Below, piece by piece: positions 1 to 8,945 of a DNA stretch of 64,000 nucleotides. The translations under genes were made by a program, and so were the position numbers. The DNA lies in NCBI RefSeq assembly GCF_027944115.1, contig NZ_JAPJZI010000001.1:2976001-3040000 (forward strand). Reading direction: 5' to 3'. Numbering within the stretch: position 1 is the stretch's first letter; each line of letters starts with the position of its first letter. The stretch is from Hoeflea prorocentri. Its GTDB lineage: Bacteria > Pseudomonadota > Alphaproteobacteria > Rhizobiales > Rhizobiaceae. The notes beneath the pieces were generated by a model, which saw only the letters and a program-made list of their open reading frames with translations, had not been told where the DNA came from and did no database searches.

Positions 1-1
1 A

Positions 2-634
2 TATGCCGCGTTGGAGGATCCGAATGTTAAGGAGATTCTGGAGCGGCATCTTGAACACGGCGATTGCTTCAAAGGCATCCGCCAAATCCTTTGCAATCAC
101 GAAAACCCGGAGTTTTGCTTTGTCCAGCGTGACGATTTCATGCGAGATGCGCAATGGCGCAAAGGCTTCGGGCTTCTCGCCGAGCTTGGGTTGTCTTTTG
201 ACCTGATGGTGTACCCGCACCAGCTTCCGGATGCCATCGATCTGGCTGCCTCCTTCCCCGAAACCCAGATTATCATAAATCATGGAGCCATGCCGCACGA
301 CCGAAGCAAGAACGGCCTGGCGCAATGGCGCGCGGATCTCGTAAAGCTTGCGGGATACGAAAACGTCTCGATGAAGGTGTCAGGTCTCGGGCAGACGGAT
401 TGGAATTGGACGGGGCAAACGATACGTCCAATGATCCGGGATCTGATCGAAATTTTCGGCCCGAAGCGAGCCATGTTTGCAAGCAACTTCCCGGTCGATA
501 AAGCCTACAGTAGCTTTGACGTTTTGTTTGGAGCCTTTGAGAAGGCCGTTGAAGACCTGTCCAAAGACGAACAAGACGCGCTTTTCTGGGGCACTGCAAA
601 CCGGGTCTATCGGCTGAACGCCGCTCCAGCCTGA
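2..634 (+). CDS. Amidohydrolase (TIM-barrel, COG3618 lactonase type), 5' part outside window
   Basis: C-terminal 210 or so residues of a metal-dependent amidohydrolase of the 2-pyrone-4,6-dicarboxylate lactonase / fuconolactonase type. Reading frame 2 is open from the first base, so the true start is upstream. Visible family signs are the GIRQIL strand, an INHGAMP segment carrying a barrel His, a KVSGLG segment and a C-terminal MFASNFPVDK with the late Asp. Such enzymes hydrolyse cyclic esters in the cytoplasm; the substrate here is unknown. It precedes a cupin and the dehydratase genes on the same strand. A decayed N-terminal copy of a related gene lies at 5636-5970 on the other strand, so the family was present at least twice in this locus. 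Confidence 0.85.
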   Translation, partial: YAALEDPNVKEILERHLEHGDCFKGIRQILCNHENPEFCFVQRDDFMRDAQWRKGFGLLAELGLSFDLMVYPHQLPDAIDLAASFPETQIIINHGAMPHDRSKNGLAQWRADLVKLAGYENVSMKVSGLGQTDWNWTGQTIRPMIRDLIEIFGPKRAMFASNFPVDKAYSSFDVLFGAFEKAVEDLSKDEQDALFWGTANRVYRLNAAPA

Positions 635-726
635 TACCAGTTGGTAAACGCCGTTAAAAAAAAGCCCAAGCCCGTGGCAACCTACACACGAAAGCCCACC
701 AGGTACCGTAGACCGGAAGAAAACAT

Positions 727-1254
727 ATGCCCGTAGAAGCTCAAGATGACAATCCACGTATGCCCTACCAGCACGATAATCCATCAGAGGTGCTGGCGGA
801 TATCGTCATTCCCGACGGTATTCCGGACGACGAACGCGTTTGGGTTCCTCAAGCAGAAAACGTGGATTTTCGCCCACTCATCCTCAACCGCAGTCAGGGC
901 TATTGGATGAACTTGCTGCGCGTGCGTAAATCCGGAGTTCTGTCGCGCCATCGTCATCCACAGGCCGTGCACGGTTGGGTCCTGAAGGGCCATTGGCACT
1001 ATCTTGAACATGATTGGGTTGCACGCGAAGGCGGTTTCGTTTTTGAACCACCAGGTGAGACGCATACGTTGGTTGTGCCAGACAGTGTCGATGAGATGAT
1101 TACGCTGTTTCAGGTTCAGGGTGTGATGTACTACGTCGATCCCTGGGGAAAGGGCATTGGCTTTGAAGATGTCTTCACCAAGATCGAACTCTGCCGCAAG
1201 CATTACGAATCTGTCGGATTGGGCGCTGATTTCGTCGAGCAGTTCATCAGATAG
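727..1254 (+). CDS. Cupin protein, 2,4'-dihydroxyacetophenone dioxygenase-like
   Basis: 175-residue single-domain cupin. The first cupin motif is visible as SRHRHPQAVHGWVLKG and the second as PGETHTLV, giving metal-binding histidines. Length and the N-terminal VWVPQAENVDFRPL segment resemble the 2,4'-dihydroxyacetophenone dioxygenase (DAD) / ChrR-cupin group. DAD enzymes cleave a C-C bond next to a ketone using a non-haem metal. Many relatives are uncharacterised, so the reaction should not be assumed. It sits 92 bp after the amidohydrolase and about 200 bp before the dehydratase, all on +, which suggests one transcription unit for oxygenated small molecules. Confidence 0.75.
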   Translation: MPVEAQDDNPRMPYQHDNPSEVLADIVIPDGIPDDERVWVPQAENVDFRPLILNRSQGYWMNLLRVRKSGVLSRHRHPQAVHGWVLKGHWHYLEHDWVAREGGFVFEPPGETHTLVVPDSVDEMITLFQVQGVMYYVDPWGKGIGFEDVFTKIELCRKHYESVGLGADFVEQFIR

Positions 1255-1455
1255 GTGTAGGCGGGCTCCATGTTTGAACCTTCAACCGGACAATTCGCAT
1301 GACCGCTAGGTCCGTAAAGCTGCTGAGGTGCAGATGTGCCGCGCAAATAGCGCTGGTTGCGGCCGGCATGGCAGGGTGGACGGAGCGGCAATTCGATCCG
1401 GCATTGTCCCGGGAAGGTGTGCGGGAGATCCGTGATCAGTGGCAAAGGAGCGACC

Positions 1456-3693
1456 ATGCAGCGGAATGAACAATCCAAACGTTTTGCAAAGCTCAGCCAA
1501 AGAGACATCAACAAGGAAGTCTTTGTTGATGAATTGCCGGAATTGGGACTGATTGTCATGAACAGTCCGACGGATCCCAGTCCGTCGATCAAGATCCAGG
1601 ATGGAAAGATCGTCGAGATGGACGGCCGGGATACGGCGGATTTCGATGCCATCGACCGCTTCATCGCCCAGTACGCCATCGACGTGGAACGGGCGGCAGA
1701 CGCCATGGAACTGGAATCAGTGGAGATCGCTCGCATGCTGGTCGATATTCACGTCCCGCAGCGCCGGGTGATGGATATATTTGCCGGACTGACACCCGCG
1801 ATGATCGCCGAGGTCATGGGCCATTTGAATGTCGTCGAGATGATGATGGCCATGCAGAAGATGCGCCAGCGCAAGAAACCCGCAGACCAGGCGCACGTTA
1901 CCAATTGGAAGGAGAATCCGACCCTCCTGGCCGCCGATGCCGCCGAGGCCGGCTTGCGCGGATTTGCAGAAGAAGAAACCACGGTACGTGTGGCGCGCAT
2001 GGCGCCGTTCAGCGCCCTGGCTTTGCTGATCGGATCACAGGTGGGTCGTCCCGGCGTCATGACGCAAATCTCCTGTGAGGAATCGCTGAATCTGAGGCTG
2101 GCGATGAAGGGTCTTGCGACCTATGCGGAAACACTTTCGGTGTACGGGACCATCCCCTCGTTTCTCGATGGCGATGACACGCCCTGGTCCAAGGGTATTC
2201 TGGCCTCAGCCTACGCTTCGCGCGGGATCAAGTCGCGCTTCACCTCCGGTTCCGGATCAGAGGCCTTGATGGGCTATGGGTTTGGATGGTCCATGCTGTA
2301 TCTGGAAATCCGCTGTATCCTGATGGTCAAGGGGGCCGGGAGCCAAGGTGTGCAGAATGGCTCGATCTCGTGCATTGCCCTGCCTGAAAGCCTGCCAAAT
2401 GGCGTGCGCGGCGTGCTGGCGGAAAATCTGGTGGCTGCCGCACTCGGACTTGAGGTCGCCGCCGGCAATGACGCGATGTCGTCACATAGCCAGATGCGCA
2501 AGACCGCCAAGCTCATGCTGCAAATGCTGCCCGGAACCGATTTCATCACGTCGGGCCATTCGGTCATGCCGCGCAAGGACAACTTGTTTGGTGGCGGCAA
2601 TTTTGATGCCGAGGACATGGATGACTGGCTGGTAATCCAGCGGGACATGCAGGTCGATGGCGGCCTGAGGCCGGTGCGCGAGGAAGATGTGCTGTCAATA
2701 AGGCGCAAAGGCGCGCTGGCGATCCAAGCCGTGTTTCATGAGATGGGGTTCCCGGAAATCTCAGACGAAGAGGTGGAGGCCGCCGTTACCGCCTTTTCAT
2801 CGGACGACATGCCGGATCGCAATTCGGTCGAGGATCTCGCGGCTGCTGATGCCTTTCTTGAGAGCGACAGGACCGCGTTGGATGTCGTGAAGGCACTCGC
2901 CAAGAACGGATTTGACGATGTGGCCGAAAGCGTTCTCGAGATGCAGCGCCAACGCGTCCTGGCGGATTACCTGCACACTGCGGCCGTGTTTGACGAAAAG
3001 TTCAACGTGCTCAGTGCGGTCAATACTCCAAACGACTATGAGGGTCCTGGAACGGGCTATCGCGTCGAGGGCAATAGATGGGAAGAGATTTGTGCGCTGC
3101 CGCAGGCACTCGATCCGAAATCGCTAGTCGAAGCCGAGACCGGTGACGAAAGGCTTTTGTTAGAGCCGGTGGGCCCGGCCGTTAAGGGCGAGGGTGACGA
3201 AGTGGTCGTCGCGGTTGGTGCGGCATATGGCACTGTAATGAACCGCACGCTGGCGGATTTGTCTCACGCCGATGTTCTCAAGGCAATCCTCGACGGCATT
3301 GCAGCCGAGGGGGCACGAGCCAGGATCGTCAAGGTCTGGCACGGCGCCGATGTCGCCAATATTGGTCTCTCCGGTGCAAAGCTGTCTGGGTCGGGGATCG
3401 GTATCGGTCTTCAATCCAAGGGTACAGCACTCATTCACAAGAAGGGCCTACCACCGCTGAACAATCTCGAACTGCTTTCCATGGCTCCCAACCTGACGTT
3501 GGAGAGCTATCGGTCGCTGGGCCGCAATGCGGCTTGCTACGCGACAGGGCGCTCACCTCACCCCGTACCAATGAAGATCGACAATATGGCACGTTTGCGG
3601 CTGATCGTTCATACAATGCTGCTACATCACCGCGAGGTGCGTCAAATAGATCCGGATCGTGGAATAGAAGAATTGGAGGTGACGTTCCAATGA
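1456..3693 (+). CDS. B12-dependent diol/glycerol dehydratase, fused large + medium subunits
   Basis: 745-residue protein joining two normally separate subunits. Residues 1 to about 555 match PduC/DhaB1 along their length; about 573-745 match the PduD/DhaB2 medium subunit without its extended N-terminus. The family eliminates water from 1,2-propanediol or glycerol with adenosylcobalamin. Active-site residues known from Klebsiella oxytoca PduC are all present at a constant offset of four: Gln145, His147, Glu174, Glu225, Gln300, Asp339, Ser366. The start at 1456 has AAGGAG six bases upstream; an in-frame extension to 1357 lacks a site. The stop overlaps the next gene by ATGA. No reactivase, microcompartment shell or aldehyde dehydrogenase gene is present in the window. 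Confidence 0.93.
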   Translation: MQRNEQSKRFAKLSQRDINKEVFVDELPELGLIVMNSPTDPSPSIKIQDGKIVEMDGRDTADFDAIDRFIAQYAIDVERAADAMELESVEIARMLVDIHVPQRRVMDIFAGLTPAMIAEVMGHLNVVEMMMAMQKMRQRKKPADQAHVTNWKENPTLLAADAAEAGLRGFAEEETTVRVARMAPFSALALLIGSQVGRPGVMTQISCEESLNLRLAMKGLATYAETLSVYGTIPSFLDGDDTPWSKGILASAYASRGIKSRFTSGSGSEALMGYGFGWSMLYLEIRCILMVKGAGSQGVQNGSISCIALPESLPNGVRGVLAENLVAAALGLEVAAGNDAMSSHSQMRKTAKLMLQMLPGTDFITSGHSVMPRKDNLFGGGNFDAEDMDDWLVIQRDMQVDGGLRPVREEDVLSIRRKGALAIQAVFHEMGFPEISDEEVEAAVTAFSSDDMPDRNSVEDLAAADAFLESDRTALDVVKALAKNGFDDVAESVLEMQRQRVLADYLHTAAVFDEKFNVLSAVNTPNDYEGPGTGYRVEGNRWEEICALPQALDPKSLVEAETGDERLLLEPVGPAVKGEGDEVVVAVGAAYGTVMNRTLADLSHADVLKAILDGIAAEGARARIVKVWHGADVANIGLSGAKLSGSGIGIGLQSKGTALIHKKGLPPLNNLELLSMAPNLTLESYRSLGRNAACYATGRSPHPVPMKIDNMARLRLIVHTMLLHHREVRQIDPDRGIEELEVTFQ

Positions 3694-4121
3694 ACGACGC
3701 ATCGAAAAGGAATTCATATCAGTTTCCGCTAGGAAAGCACCACCGATCGGAGATTACCACGAAATCCGGTCGCCCGCTCGAGGAGCTCGGGATCGAACAA
3801 GTATCGTCCGGACAGGTGGATTCGGACGATGTTTCGGTAAGCGCGGAAACCTTGGAGCTGCAGGCTGCCTTCGCGCGCGAATCTGGTTACGCGGAAGTTG
3901 CCGCGAACCTAACTCGTGCCGCCGAAATGACGCGGATACCCAATTCGGAAATTCTTGAGATCTACGAAGCTCTGCGCCCGGGGCGGTCGACCTATTACGA
4001 ACTCTTATCGGTCAGCCAACGGGTCGCCAGCATGTACTCCGCTCAACATACCGCCGCATACATCCGTGAGGCAGCTGACGCCTACCGAGATACCGGTATG
4101 TTGAAGGTGGACGAAAAGTGA
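3690..4121 (+). CDS. Diol/glycerol dehydratase small subunit
   Basis: 143 residues, the usual size of the DhaB3/PduE small subunit. It shows the family features: an early YPLG-like segment (YQFPLGKHHRSEITTKSGRPLEEL), an LRPGRSTYYELL motif near residue 100 and a C-terminal AAYIREAADAYRDTGML helix. It starts inside the stop codon of the fused subunit (ATGA overlap), which implies translational coupling and a complex of fused alpha-beta with this gamma chain. An upstream in-frame start at 3534 would lie entirely inside the preceding gene and is not needed. Confidence 0.93.
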   Translation: MNDASKRNSYQFPLGKHHRSEITTKSGRPLEELGIEQVSSGQVDSDDVSVSAETLELQAAFARESGYAEVAANLTRAAEMTRIPNSEILEIYEALRPGRSTYYELLSVSQRVASMYSAQHTAAYIREAADAYRDTGMLKVDEK

Positions 4122-4413
4122 GCGGCATTCCCGATCCTATTGTTTTTGTAAGCATGTTTAAACTACACGTGATGATTGATACCACTCAGGGCCGATATTG
4201 AAGGCTTTTCCTGCAGCATGCGGTTTCCTCAAACCTAATACGTTTTCCTCTGGAACATGGTTGAGAATAGTTCATCCAATTTGCGGCTGACCGTGCATGA
4301 GACGATCAAAGACGACTTGATTCCACTTATCCTGTATAAAGCCGTGACTGCCGTTTGGGGATGCCTGTATCCCAAAAAACGCATTGGACCAATAAGACTG
4401 CGCTGCGCAGACC
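4122..4413. other. Convergent intergenic region
   Basis: 292 bases between the small dehydratase subunit (+) and the first GldA-type gene (-). No convincing gene. An imperfect hairpin (TTTGGGGAT / ATCCCAAA at 4353-4376) has an A-run on its 3' side only; it may help end transcription, but it is not a clear terminator in either direction. Confidence 0.4.
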
Positions 4414-5490
4414 CTACTCCAGGGAAGACCCAAGCAACTGCGCGCGGAATAATGCTGCTTCGGCCAGGTCCTGAGTCACGGTCATCGGCTCATTATGCAT
4501 GATCTCGCCCGGGCGGATTGCGCGGGTGGCTATTGTTGGAATTGCAGCTTTGACCGAATTTATGCCCAGTGCACCCAGACTGACTGGCAAATCTACCGAT
4601 TTGCAAAAGCGAGCCACATTGACAATTTCTTCGTCAGAATAGTTATTCAACGCCAATTCAGCCAAGACGCCGAATGCGACCTTCTCACCATGCAGCATGT
4701 GATGAACTTCGGGCAACTCAGAGATGCCGTTGTGGAACGCATGCGCTGCGCCGACACCACCACTTTCGAATCCAATTCCGGAAAGGAGAATATTGGCTTC
4801 CAGTACCCGCTCAAATGCATCTGTTATGGAGTGGTTTTTGCAGTCCTCGACAGCCTGTTCACCGTATTTTATTACGGTCTCCAAACATAGTCGCGCGGCC
4901 GCATAGGCCAATTGCGTGCCAGTACCACCACACAAGTTACCCGCACCGGAATTGATGCAGGCATTACATTCGTAAAAGGTCGCAAGGGCGTCCCCGATAC
5001 CAGCAGAGAGAAATCTGGCAGGCGCCGCACATATCACCGCGCTGTCCACAAGCACCAGATCCGGGTTGCGCCAGACGAAATGGTCATTGAGGACCCTGTC
5101 CTCTTCGTCATAAATCACCGCCAGCGCGGAACAGGGCGCATCAGATGCCGCGACAGTTGGAACGGACACAAATGGTATCCGCAACACATCCGCTGCGGCA
5201 CGACCGAGGTCGATGACTTTCCCCCCCCCAAACCCGGCAACAATATCTGCACCCGACTGGCGAATCTTTTCCGTTGTGGCTTCGATGGCGGCAGGCGTGC
5301 AGGCTGGCTTAACGACTTTCTGTGACACTTTGCAATCACCCGTCACTCCCAGCCCCTCAAGCACGCTGTCAGGCAGGTTGGCATCCATTAGCGCAAGTGC
5401 ATGATTGCCAAACCTCCCCGCTTCTTCAGAAAATCTTGCCAGTGCGCCGGCGCCTTGAACATAGCGAGAAGGGAAGACTGAAGTTTTCAT
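4414..5490 (-). CDS. gldA: Glycerol dehydrogenase-type iron/zinc alcohol dehydrogenase
   Basis: 358-residue group III alcohol dehydrogenase. The NAD-binding GFGGGKVID loop is at 86-94, and the metal ligands of GldA are visible as Asp167 (GIGDA), His250 (AHAFHNG) and His267 (HMLHGEK). Family members oxidise glycerol or vicinal diols to the hydroxyketone with NAD+. The gene is last in a minus-strand operon after two pseudogenes and a sugar importer, and it converges on the diol dehydratase. A second member at 11202-12350 shares the MGFPSRYVQGPGALA-like N-terminus, so this locus has two related dehydrogenases. Symbol is by family; exact substrate is not proven. Confidence 0.85.
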   Translation of the reverse strand: MKTSVFPSRYVQGAGALARFSEEAGRFGNHALALMDANLPDSVLEGLGVTGDCKVSQKVVKPACTPAAIEATTEKIRQSGADIVAGFGGGKVIDLGRAAADVLRIPFVSVPTVAASDAPCSALAVIYDEEDRVLNDHFVWRNPDLVLVDSAVICAAPARFLSAGIGDALATFYECNACINSGAGNLCGGTGTQLAYAAARLCLETVIKYGEQAVEDCKNHSITDAFERVLEANILLSGIGFESGGVGAAHAFHNGISELPEVHHMLHGEKVAFGVLAELALNNYSDEEIVNVARFCKSVDLPVSLGALGINSVKAAIPTIATRAIRPGEIMHNEPMTVTQDLAEAALFRAQLLGSSLE

Positions 5491-5635
5491 TTGATTTCCT
5501 CATTCAAGATTTCCGATCCAAGCGGCATCGTTCCGTTGAAAGGAGTCCAGGCAGAAGCCTGCGCCCTTTCCCTACTACGGTGCTCTGCACATCATTTCGC
5601 CTCGGGCACCGAACATGTGGTCGTTGATGTCGGGA

Positions 5636-5970
5636 TCAGCGAATGAATAGGTCCACATAACCCGCCCCCAGCCCAACCTCCTGGCAGGGCATTCTACTTG
5701 TGTCCTGGATGTCTGCTGTTTCCGACATAGAGAGCTCCTCGTTCTTTCCATTCGGATTTTGGTGCCAACATAGAATTTGGCGTACACCCCTTACGTGCCG
5801 GCTGCTGAATAGATGCGCGTCCACAATGTCCTCGACGTCTTCGTCCTGAAGTGGCGCATAAACAACGAGCCCGGTTGGCAGTTCACTGTCTTCAATAATG
5901 GACTGCAGCCAGGGATAGGGGTTGGACAGATCCCACAGATGGTGATGAGTATCGATATTTTTTTTTCATG
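5636..5970 (-). pseudogene. Decayed amidohydrolase (COG3618), N-terminal piece with an A9 frameshift
   Basis: On the minus strand an AGGAGG site (5975-5980) sits five bases before an ATG (5969), followed by a run of nine A. With eight A the frame would read MKKNIDTHHHLWDLSNPYPW, a textbook start of the COG3618 amidohydrolase family with its His-rich metal site; with nine A the frame is lost. The frame continues through a VRGVRQILCWHQNP segment, which matches GIRQILCNHENP of the gene at 2-634, then ends at a stop near 5636. The C-terminal two thirds are missing. This is a relic of a second lactonase-type enzyme in the importer operon. Confidence 0.75.
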
Positions 5971-6029
5971 CGGTCCTCCTACCGATGATCTTCTGAATAG
6001 CCCGGTCGCCTCGCTGGTCAGTGACTGCG

Positions 6030-6413
6030 TTAGCGTGTAGCTGTCGAATGGCTCGAACTCCCGGCTATCCTTTCTGTTTTCCAAGATTCCGGGTTCTGGG
6101 TTAGGCTTTTGTGTTTCGCCGTCCCTACGAGAAAGCCGCTAACCGCGCAGTGGTTCAGTGGGAACTGAAACACCACTTCCGCCAGTGTTCGGTTGGCGGC
6201 AATGGCAAGATCTTGCATCGCGGAATCTTTGCTAAGCATTTCGGGCGTGGCCGGAGCACAGTCAAAATACCGAATTCCCGCCATCTATGCTGTGTCCAAA
6301 ACGGTCATTGCGTTTTCACGGTTGCACGCCCAACAAAGCCCCAAGATTGAAGAAGTCCCGAAGCCAATTTCCGAGATTCTCAGCCCAGTTTTCGCTATTT
6401 CGCTTTGTTTCAC
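6030..6413 (-). pseudogene. Decayed aldo/keto reductase (fucose-dehydrogenase-like)
   Basis: From a GTG at 6413 the minus strand reads TGLRISEIGFGTSSILG, then after a TAG stop it resumes as AGIRYFDCAP and later FPLNHCAVSGFLVGTAKH. These are the N-terminal strand, the catalytic Asp strand and the late strand of the aldo/keto reductase fold (D-threo-aldose 1-dehydrogenase / pyridoxal dehydrogenase subgroup). The catalytic Tyr/Lys/His part between them is deleted. It lies between the ABC importer and the decayed lactonase-type gene. A sugar dehydrogenase plus lactonase is the expected first half of an oxidative sugar pathway, now lost here. Confidence 0.72.
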
Positions 6414-6433
6414 ACCGAACCCCTCAATTTCTG

Positions 6434-7972
6434 TCAAGTATCGTCAGTTTCAACCAACTCCGTATCATCATTGTGAATAAGGTCGATGATCTGCTTGCTC
6501 ATTGACAGGTAGTCTCCATCATTGAGAAGTTCCCCGGAAATGGCGAACTCCGTCATGACGGCGATCCGGTCTGCGAGTTGGATCATCTCCGGCATGTCGC
6601 TTGTGATCAGAATGATCGCCGTGCCAGAGGACGCCAGATCTCTGATCAAGTCATGCAGATCAGCTTTGCTTTTGATGTCGATGCCAACCGTAGGCTCATC
6701 AATTATCAAGACATCGCAATTGGCGGCCATCCATTTGGCAAACCCAACCTTTTGTTGGTTACCACCGGAAAGCTTGCCGACTTTCTGACGCAGTGAAGGT
6801 GTTTTGACCTGAAGTTTCTTGAGATAAGGTTCCGTTATGCGGCGCACTGACTTTCGCGTAAGGAAACCAAGTCGATTTTCCGAACGCCGCCAAACGGTGA
6901 TACCGGCGTTATCCAACACAGAGTGGTCCAGTATAAGTCCTTCGTGTTTGCGGTCTTCACTGACATAGCCAATCCGATGTTTGTGGATTGCCTCGGCAGG
7001 ACTATTGATCGCAATTGGATGGCCGTTGCGCTTTAGGGTGCCACCTATCTTTGGGACCAAGCCTACGATCGCCTTGGCGAGTTCCGAACGACCCGCTCCG
7101 ACCAAACCGTACAGGCCCAATATTTCGCCTGGCGCAACAGCCAGACCAACCCCGCGATGCCCAATTGACGTGCTGAAGTCTGAAAGCTCCAGCGCATTTG
7201 CCTTCCTATCTATCTCACGGGGCTGATAGGCTGTGGTGAGCTCGGTACGGCCGATCATCATGCGGACAAGATCCTGCCGGTCCAGCCCATTCATGCTCAG
7301 ATTTTCACATGCGTTCTTACCATCTCGCAGGACTGTTACAGTGTCGCAAATCTCCTGCACCTCTTCGAGCTTGTGGCTCACAAAAAGGACACTAACGCCC
7401 CTTTTGCGCAGCTCTCCCAGGACTTTGAAGAAGGCGATCGTCTCATGCGATGTCAGTGCTGCGGTAGGCTCATCCAAGAGTAGAACATTGGACTGCAGCG
7501 ACAAAGCCTTCGCAATTTCAACCATCTGCATCTGGGCTACGCTCAGTTTCTTGACTGGCGTCGACGGGTCTGCGCTGATACCTAATGTTTCAATCCAAGG
7601 GCGTGCGGCGGCGTTGATCGCGGCAAAATCTATGGGCTTCAACCATTGATCCCCTAGACGCTCCAGCATGATGTTTTCTGCAATTGAAAATCGGGGGATC
7701 AGGTTTCGTTCCTGATGCACGACACCAATGCCTGCAATTATCGCATCCCGAGGGCTGTGAAACCGCGCAGATTGTCCGCCGATATACAACGCGCCGTCAT
7801 CCGGCGCATAGGCGCCAGTGATGATCTTTATCAGCGTGGATTTACCTGCGCCGTTCTCTCCCAAAAGCGCATGGATTTTGCCCGGTACCATCGCAATAGA
7901 TGCCGCATCAAGCGCCTTAACGCCCGGAAAGGACTTGCTCACCGCTTGGACTTCAAAGCTGAGATCAGCCAT
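6434..7972 (-). CDS. Sugar ABC transporter ATPase, RbsA type (two ABC domains)
   Basis: 512 residues with two nucleotide-binding domains, as in RbsA/XylG/MglA. Domain 1 has Walker A GENGAGKST at 38-46, signature LSVAQMQM and Walker B LLLDEPTAALT. Domain 2 has the degenerate loop GLVGAGRSE typical of this class, signature LSGGNQQK and LIIDEPTVGI. It powers import through the two permeases encoded just upstream; its start overlaps the end of the 7965-8933 gene by 8 bases. The C-terminus ends normally. Downstream lie two pseudogenes, so it is the last intact gene of the importer set before gldA. Confidence 0.93.
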   Translation of the reverse strand: MADLSFEVQAVSKSFPGVKALDAASIAMVPGKIHALLGENGAGKSTLIKIITGAYAPDDGALYIGGQSARFHSPRDAIIAGIGVVHQERNLIPRFSIAENIMLERLGDQWLKPIDFAAINAAARPWIETLGISADPSTPVKKLSVAQMQMVEIAKALSLQSNVLLLDEPTAALTSHETIAFFKVLGELRKRGVSVLFVSHKLEEVQEICDTVTVLRDGKNACENLSMNGLDRQDLVRMMIGRTELTTAYQPREIDRKANALELSDFSTSIGHRGVGLAVAPGEILGLYGLVGAGRSELAKAIVGLVPKIGGTLKRNGHPIAINSPAEAIHKHRIGYVSEDRKHEGLILDHSVLDNAGITVWRRSENRLGFLTRKSVRRITEPYLKKLQVKTPSLRQKVGKLSGGNQQKVGFAKWMAANCDVLIIDEPTVGIDIKSKADLHDLIRDLASSGTAIILITSDMPEMIQLADRIAVMTEFAISGELLNDGDYLSMSKQIIDLIHNDDTELVETDDT

Positions 7973-8933
7973 TTTTGACCACTAGGTCTTGTTTACTTGT
8001 CTGGATGTCTTTCCACCGGTTGAAGCCGACGGCGGCAAGAATAAGCGCACCCAGAACCACCTGAACGAGATACGGGTCAACTTTGAAAAGCACTAAGCTT
8101 TGCGTTATCAGCGCGACAATGACTACACCAAAGACGGTTGCGATGGTGCTGACGTGCCCACCGGCTAGAACTGCCCCCCCGATCACCGGCGCGGCGAATG
8201 ACATAAGCAGCCAGTCATCACCAATTGTCGGTTGCCCCAATTGTAGTCTGGCAACCAATGCAACACCCGCCGCCGCAGCAAGAAACCCCGAGATACAATG
8301 AGCAACAATTACCGTGCCCGAAACATTGATACCCGACAGCTTCGCGGCATGTTCGTTCGCGCCAACCGCCAATAGCTTCCGGCCCAATGGCACCTTGTTC
8401 AACATGAAACTGACAAGAATAATGATGGTCAGGGCCGGTATGAAAACCCATGGCAATGGGCCGAAAAACGTCGTATTTCCGAATGCGCCAACAGCCGCAG
8501 GGATTTCATAAAATGGCTGTGCTTCAGTAATTGCCAGATTGAGGCCCTTGAAAATGGCCAGTGTTGCGAGCGTCACCACAAATGCCGACACGCCGGTCCA
8601 AATTATGAAAAACCCGTTCAAGGCTCCAGCCAAAATGCCGATCATTATCGCTAAAGCGACGGCCAAAGGTGCGGGAACTCCCCAGACTTCCATCATTCCA
8701 GCAAAACTGATGGCAGCCAAACCGCCAATAGCGCCAACTGAGAGGTTCATCTGCCCGATAGCGATAATCACCATTTGTGACAACGCGATCAGAATATTAA
8801 TAGAGATCGCCTCCAAAAGCACCTGTCCGTTGAGAACGGAAAGGAAAGCCGGGCTTTTGAGACTGATGATGCAGGTGGCAACAGCACAAACCAGTGCCAG
8901 GCCAGCCCAATCATGTTTCAGAAGTGATGGCAT
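7965..8933 (-). CDS. Sugar ABC transporter permease, RbsC type
   Basis: 322-residue inner-membrane protein with about eight to ten hydrophobic segments. The family signature region GAINGFFIIWTGVSAFVVTLATLAIFKG lies near the middle and the C-terminal AAPVIGGAVLAGGHVSTIATVFG coupling region is typical of the BPD_transp_2 family. It pairs with the adjacent permease at 8946-10043, probably as a heterodimer. Gap to that gene is 12 bases and it overlaps the ATPase gene downstream, so the three are co-transcribed. Confidence 0.92.
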   Translation of the reverse strand: MPSLLKHDWAGLALVCAVATCIISLKSPAFLSVLNGQVLLEAISINILIALSQMVIIAIGQMNLSVGAIGGLAAISFAGMMEVWGVPAPLAVALAIMIGILAGALNGFFIIWTGVSAFVVTLATLAIFKGLNLAITEAQPFYEIPAAVGAFGNTTFFGPLPWVFIPALTIIILVSFMLNKVPLGRKLLAVGANEHAAKLSGINVSGTVIVAHCISGFLAAAAGVALVARLQLGQPTIGDDWLLMSFAAPVIGGAVLAGGHVSTIATVFGVVIVALITQSLVLFKVDPYLVQVVLGALILAAVGFNRWKDIQTSKQDLVVKNG

Positions 8934-8945
8934 AGCTCTCCCTCG

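Noticed and set aside
1300-1455. Cobalamin riboswitch upstream of the dehydratase
   Set aside because: The short gap lacks a recognisable B12-box pattern; a covariance search would be needed to exclude it.
4257-4502. 81-codon open frame on + between dehydratase and gldA
   Set aside because: Runs into the gldA 3' end and lacks a ribosome site or domain.
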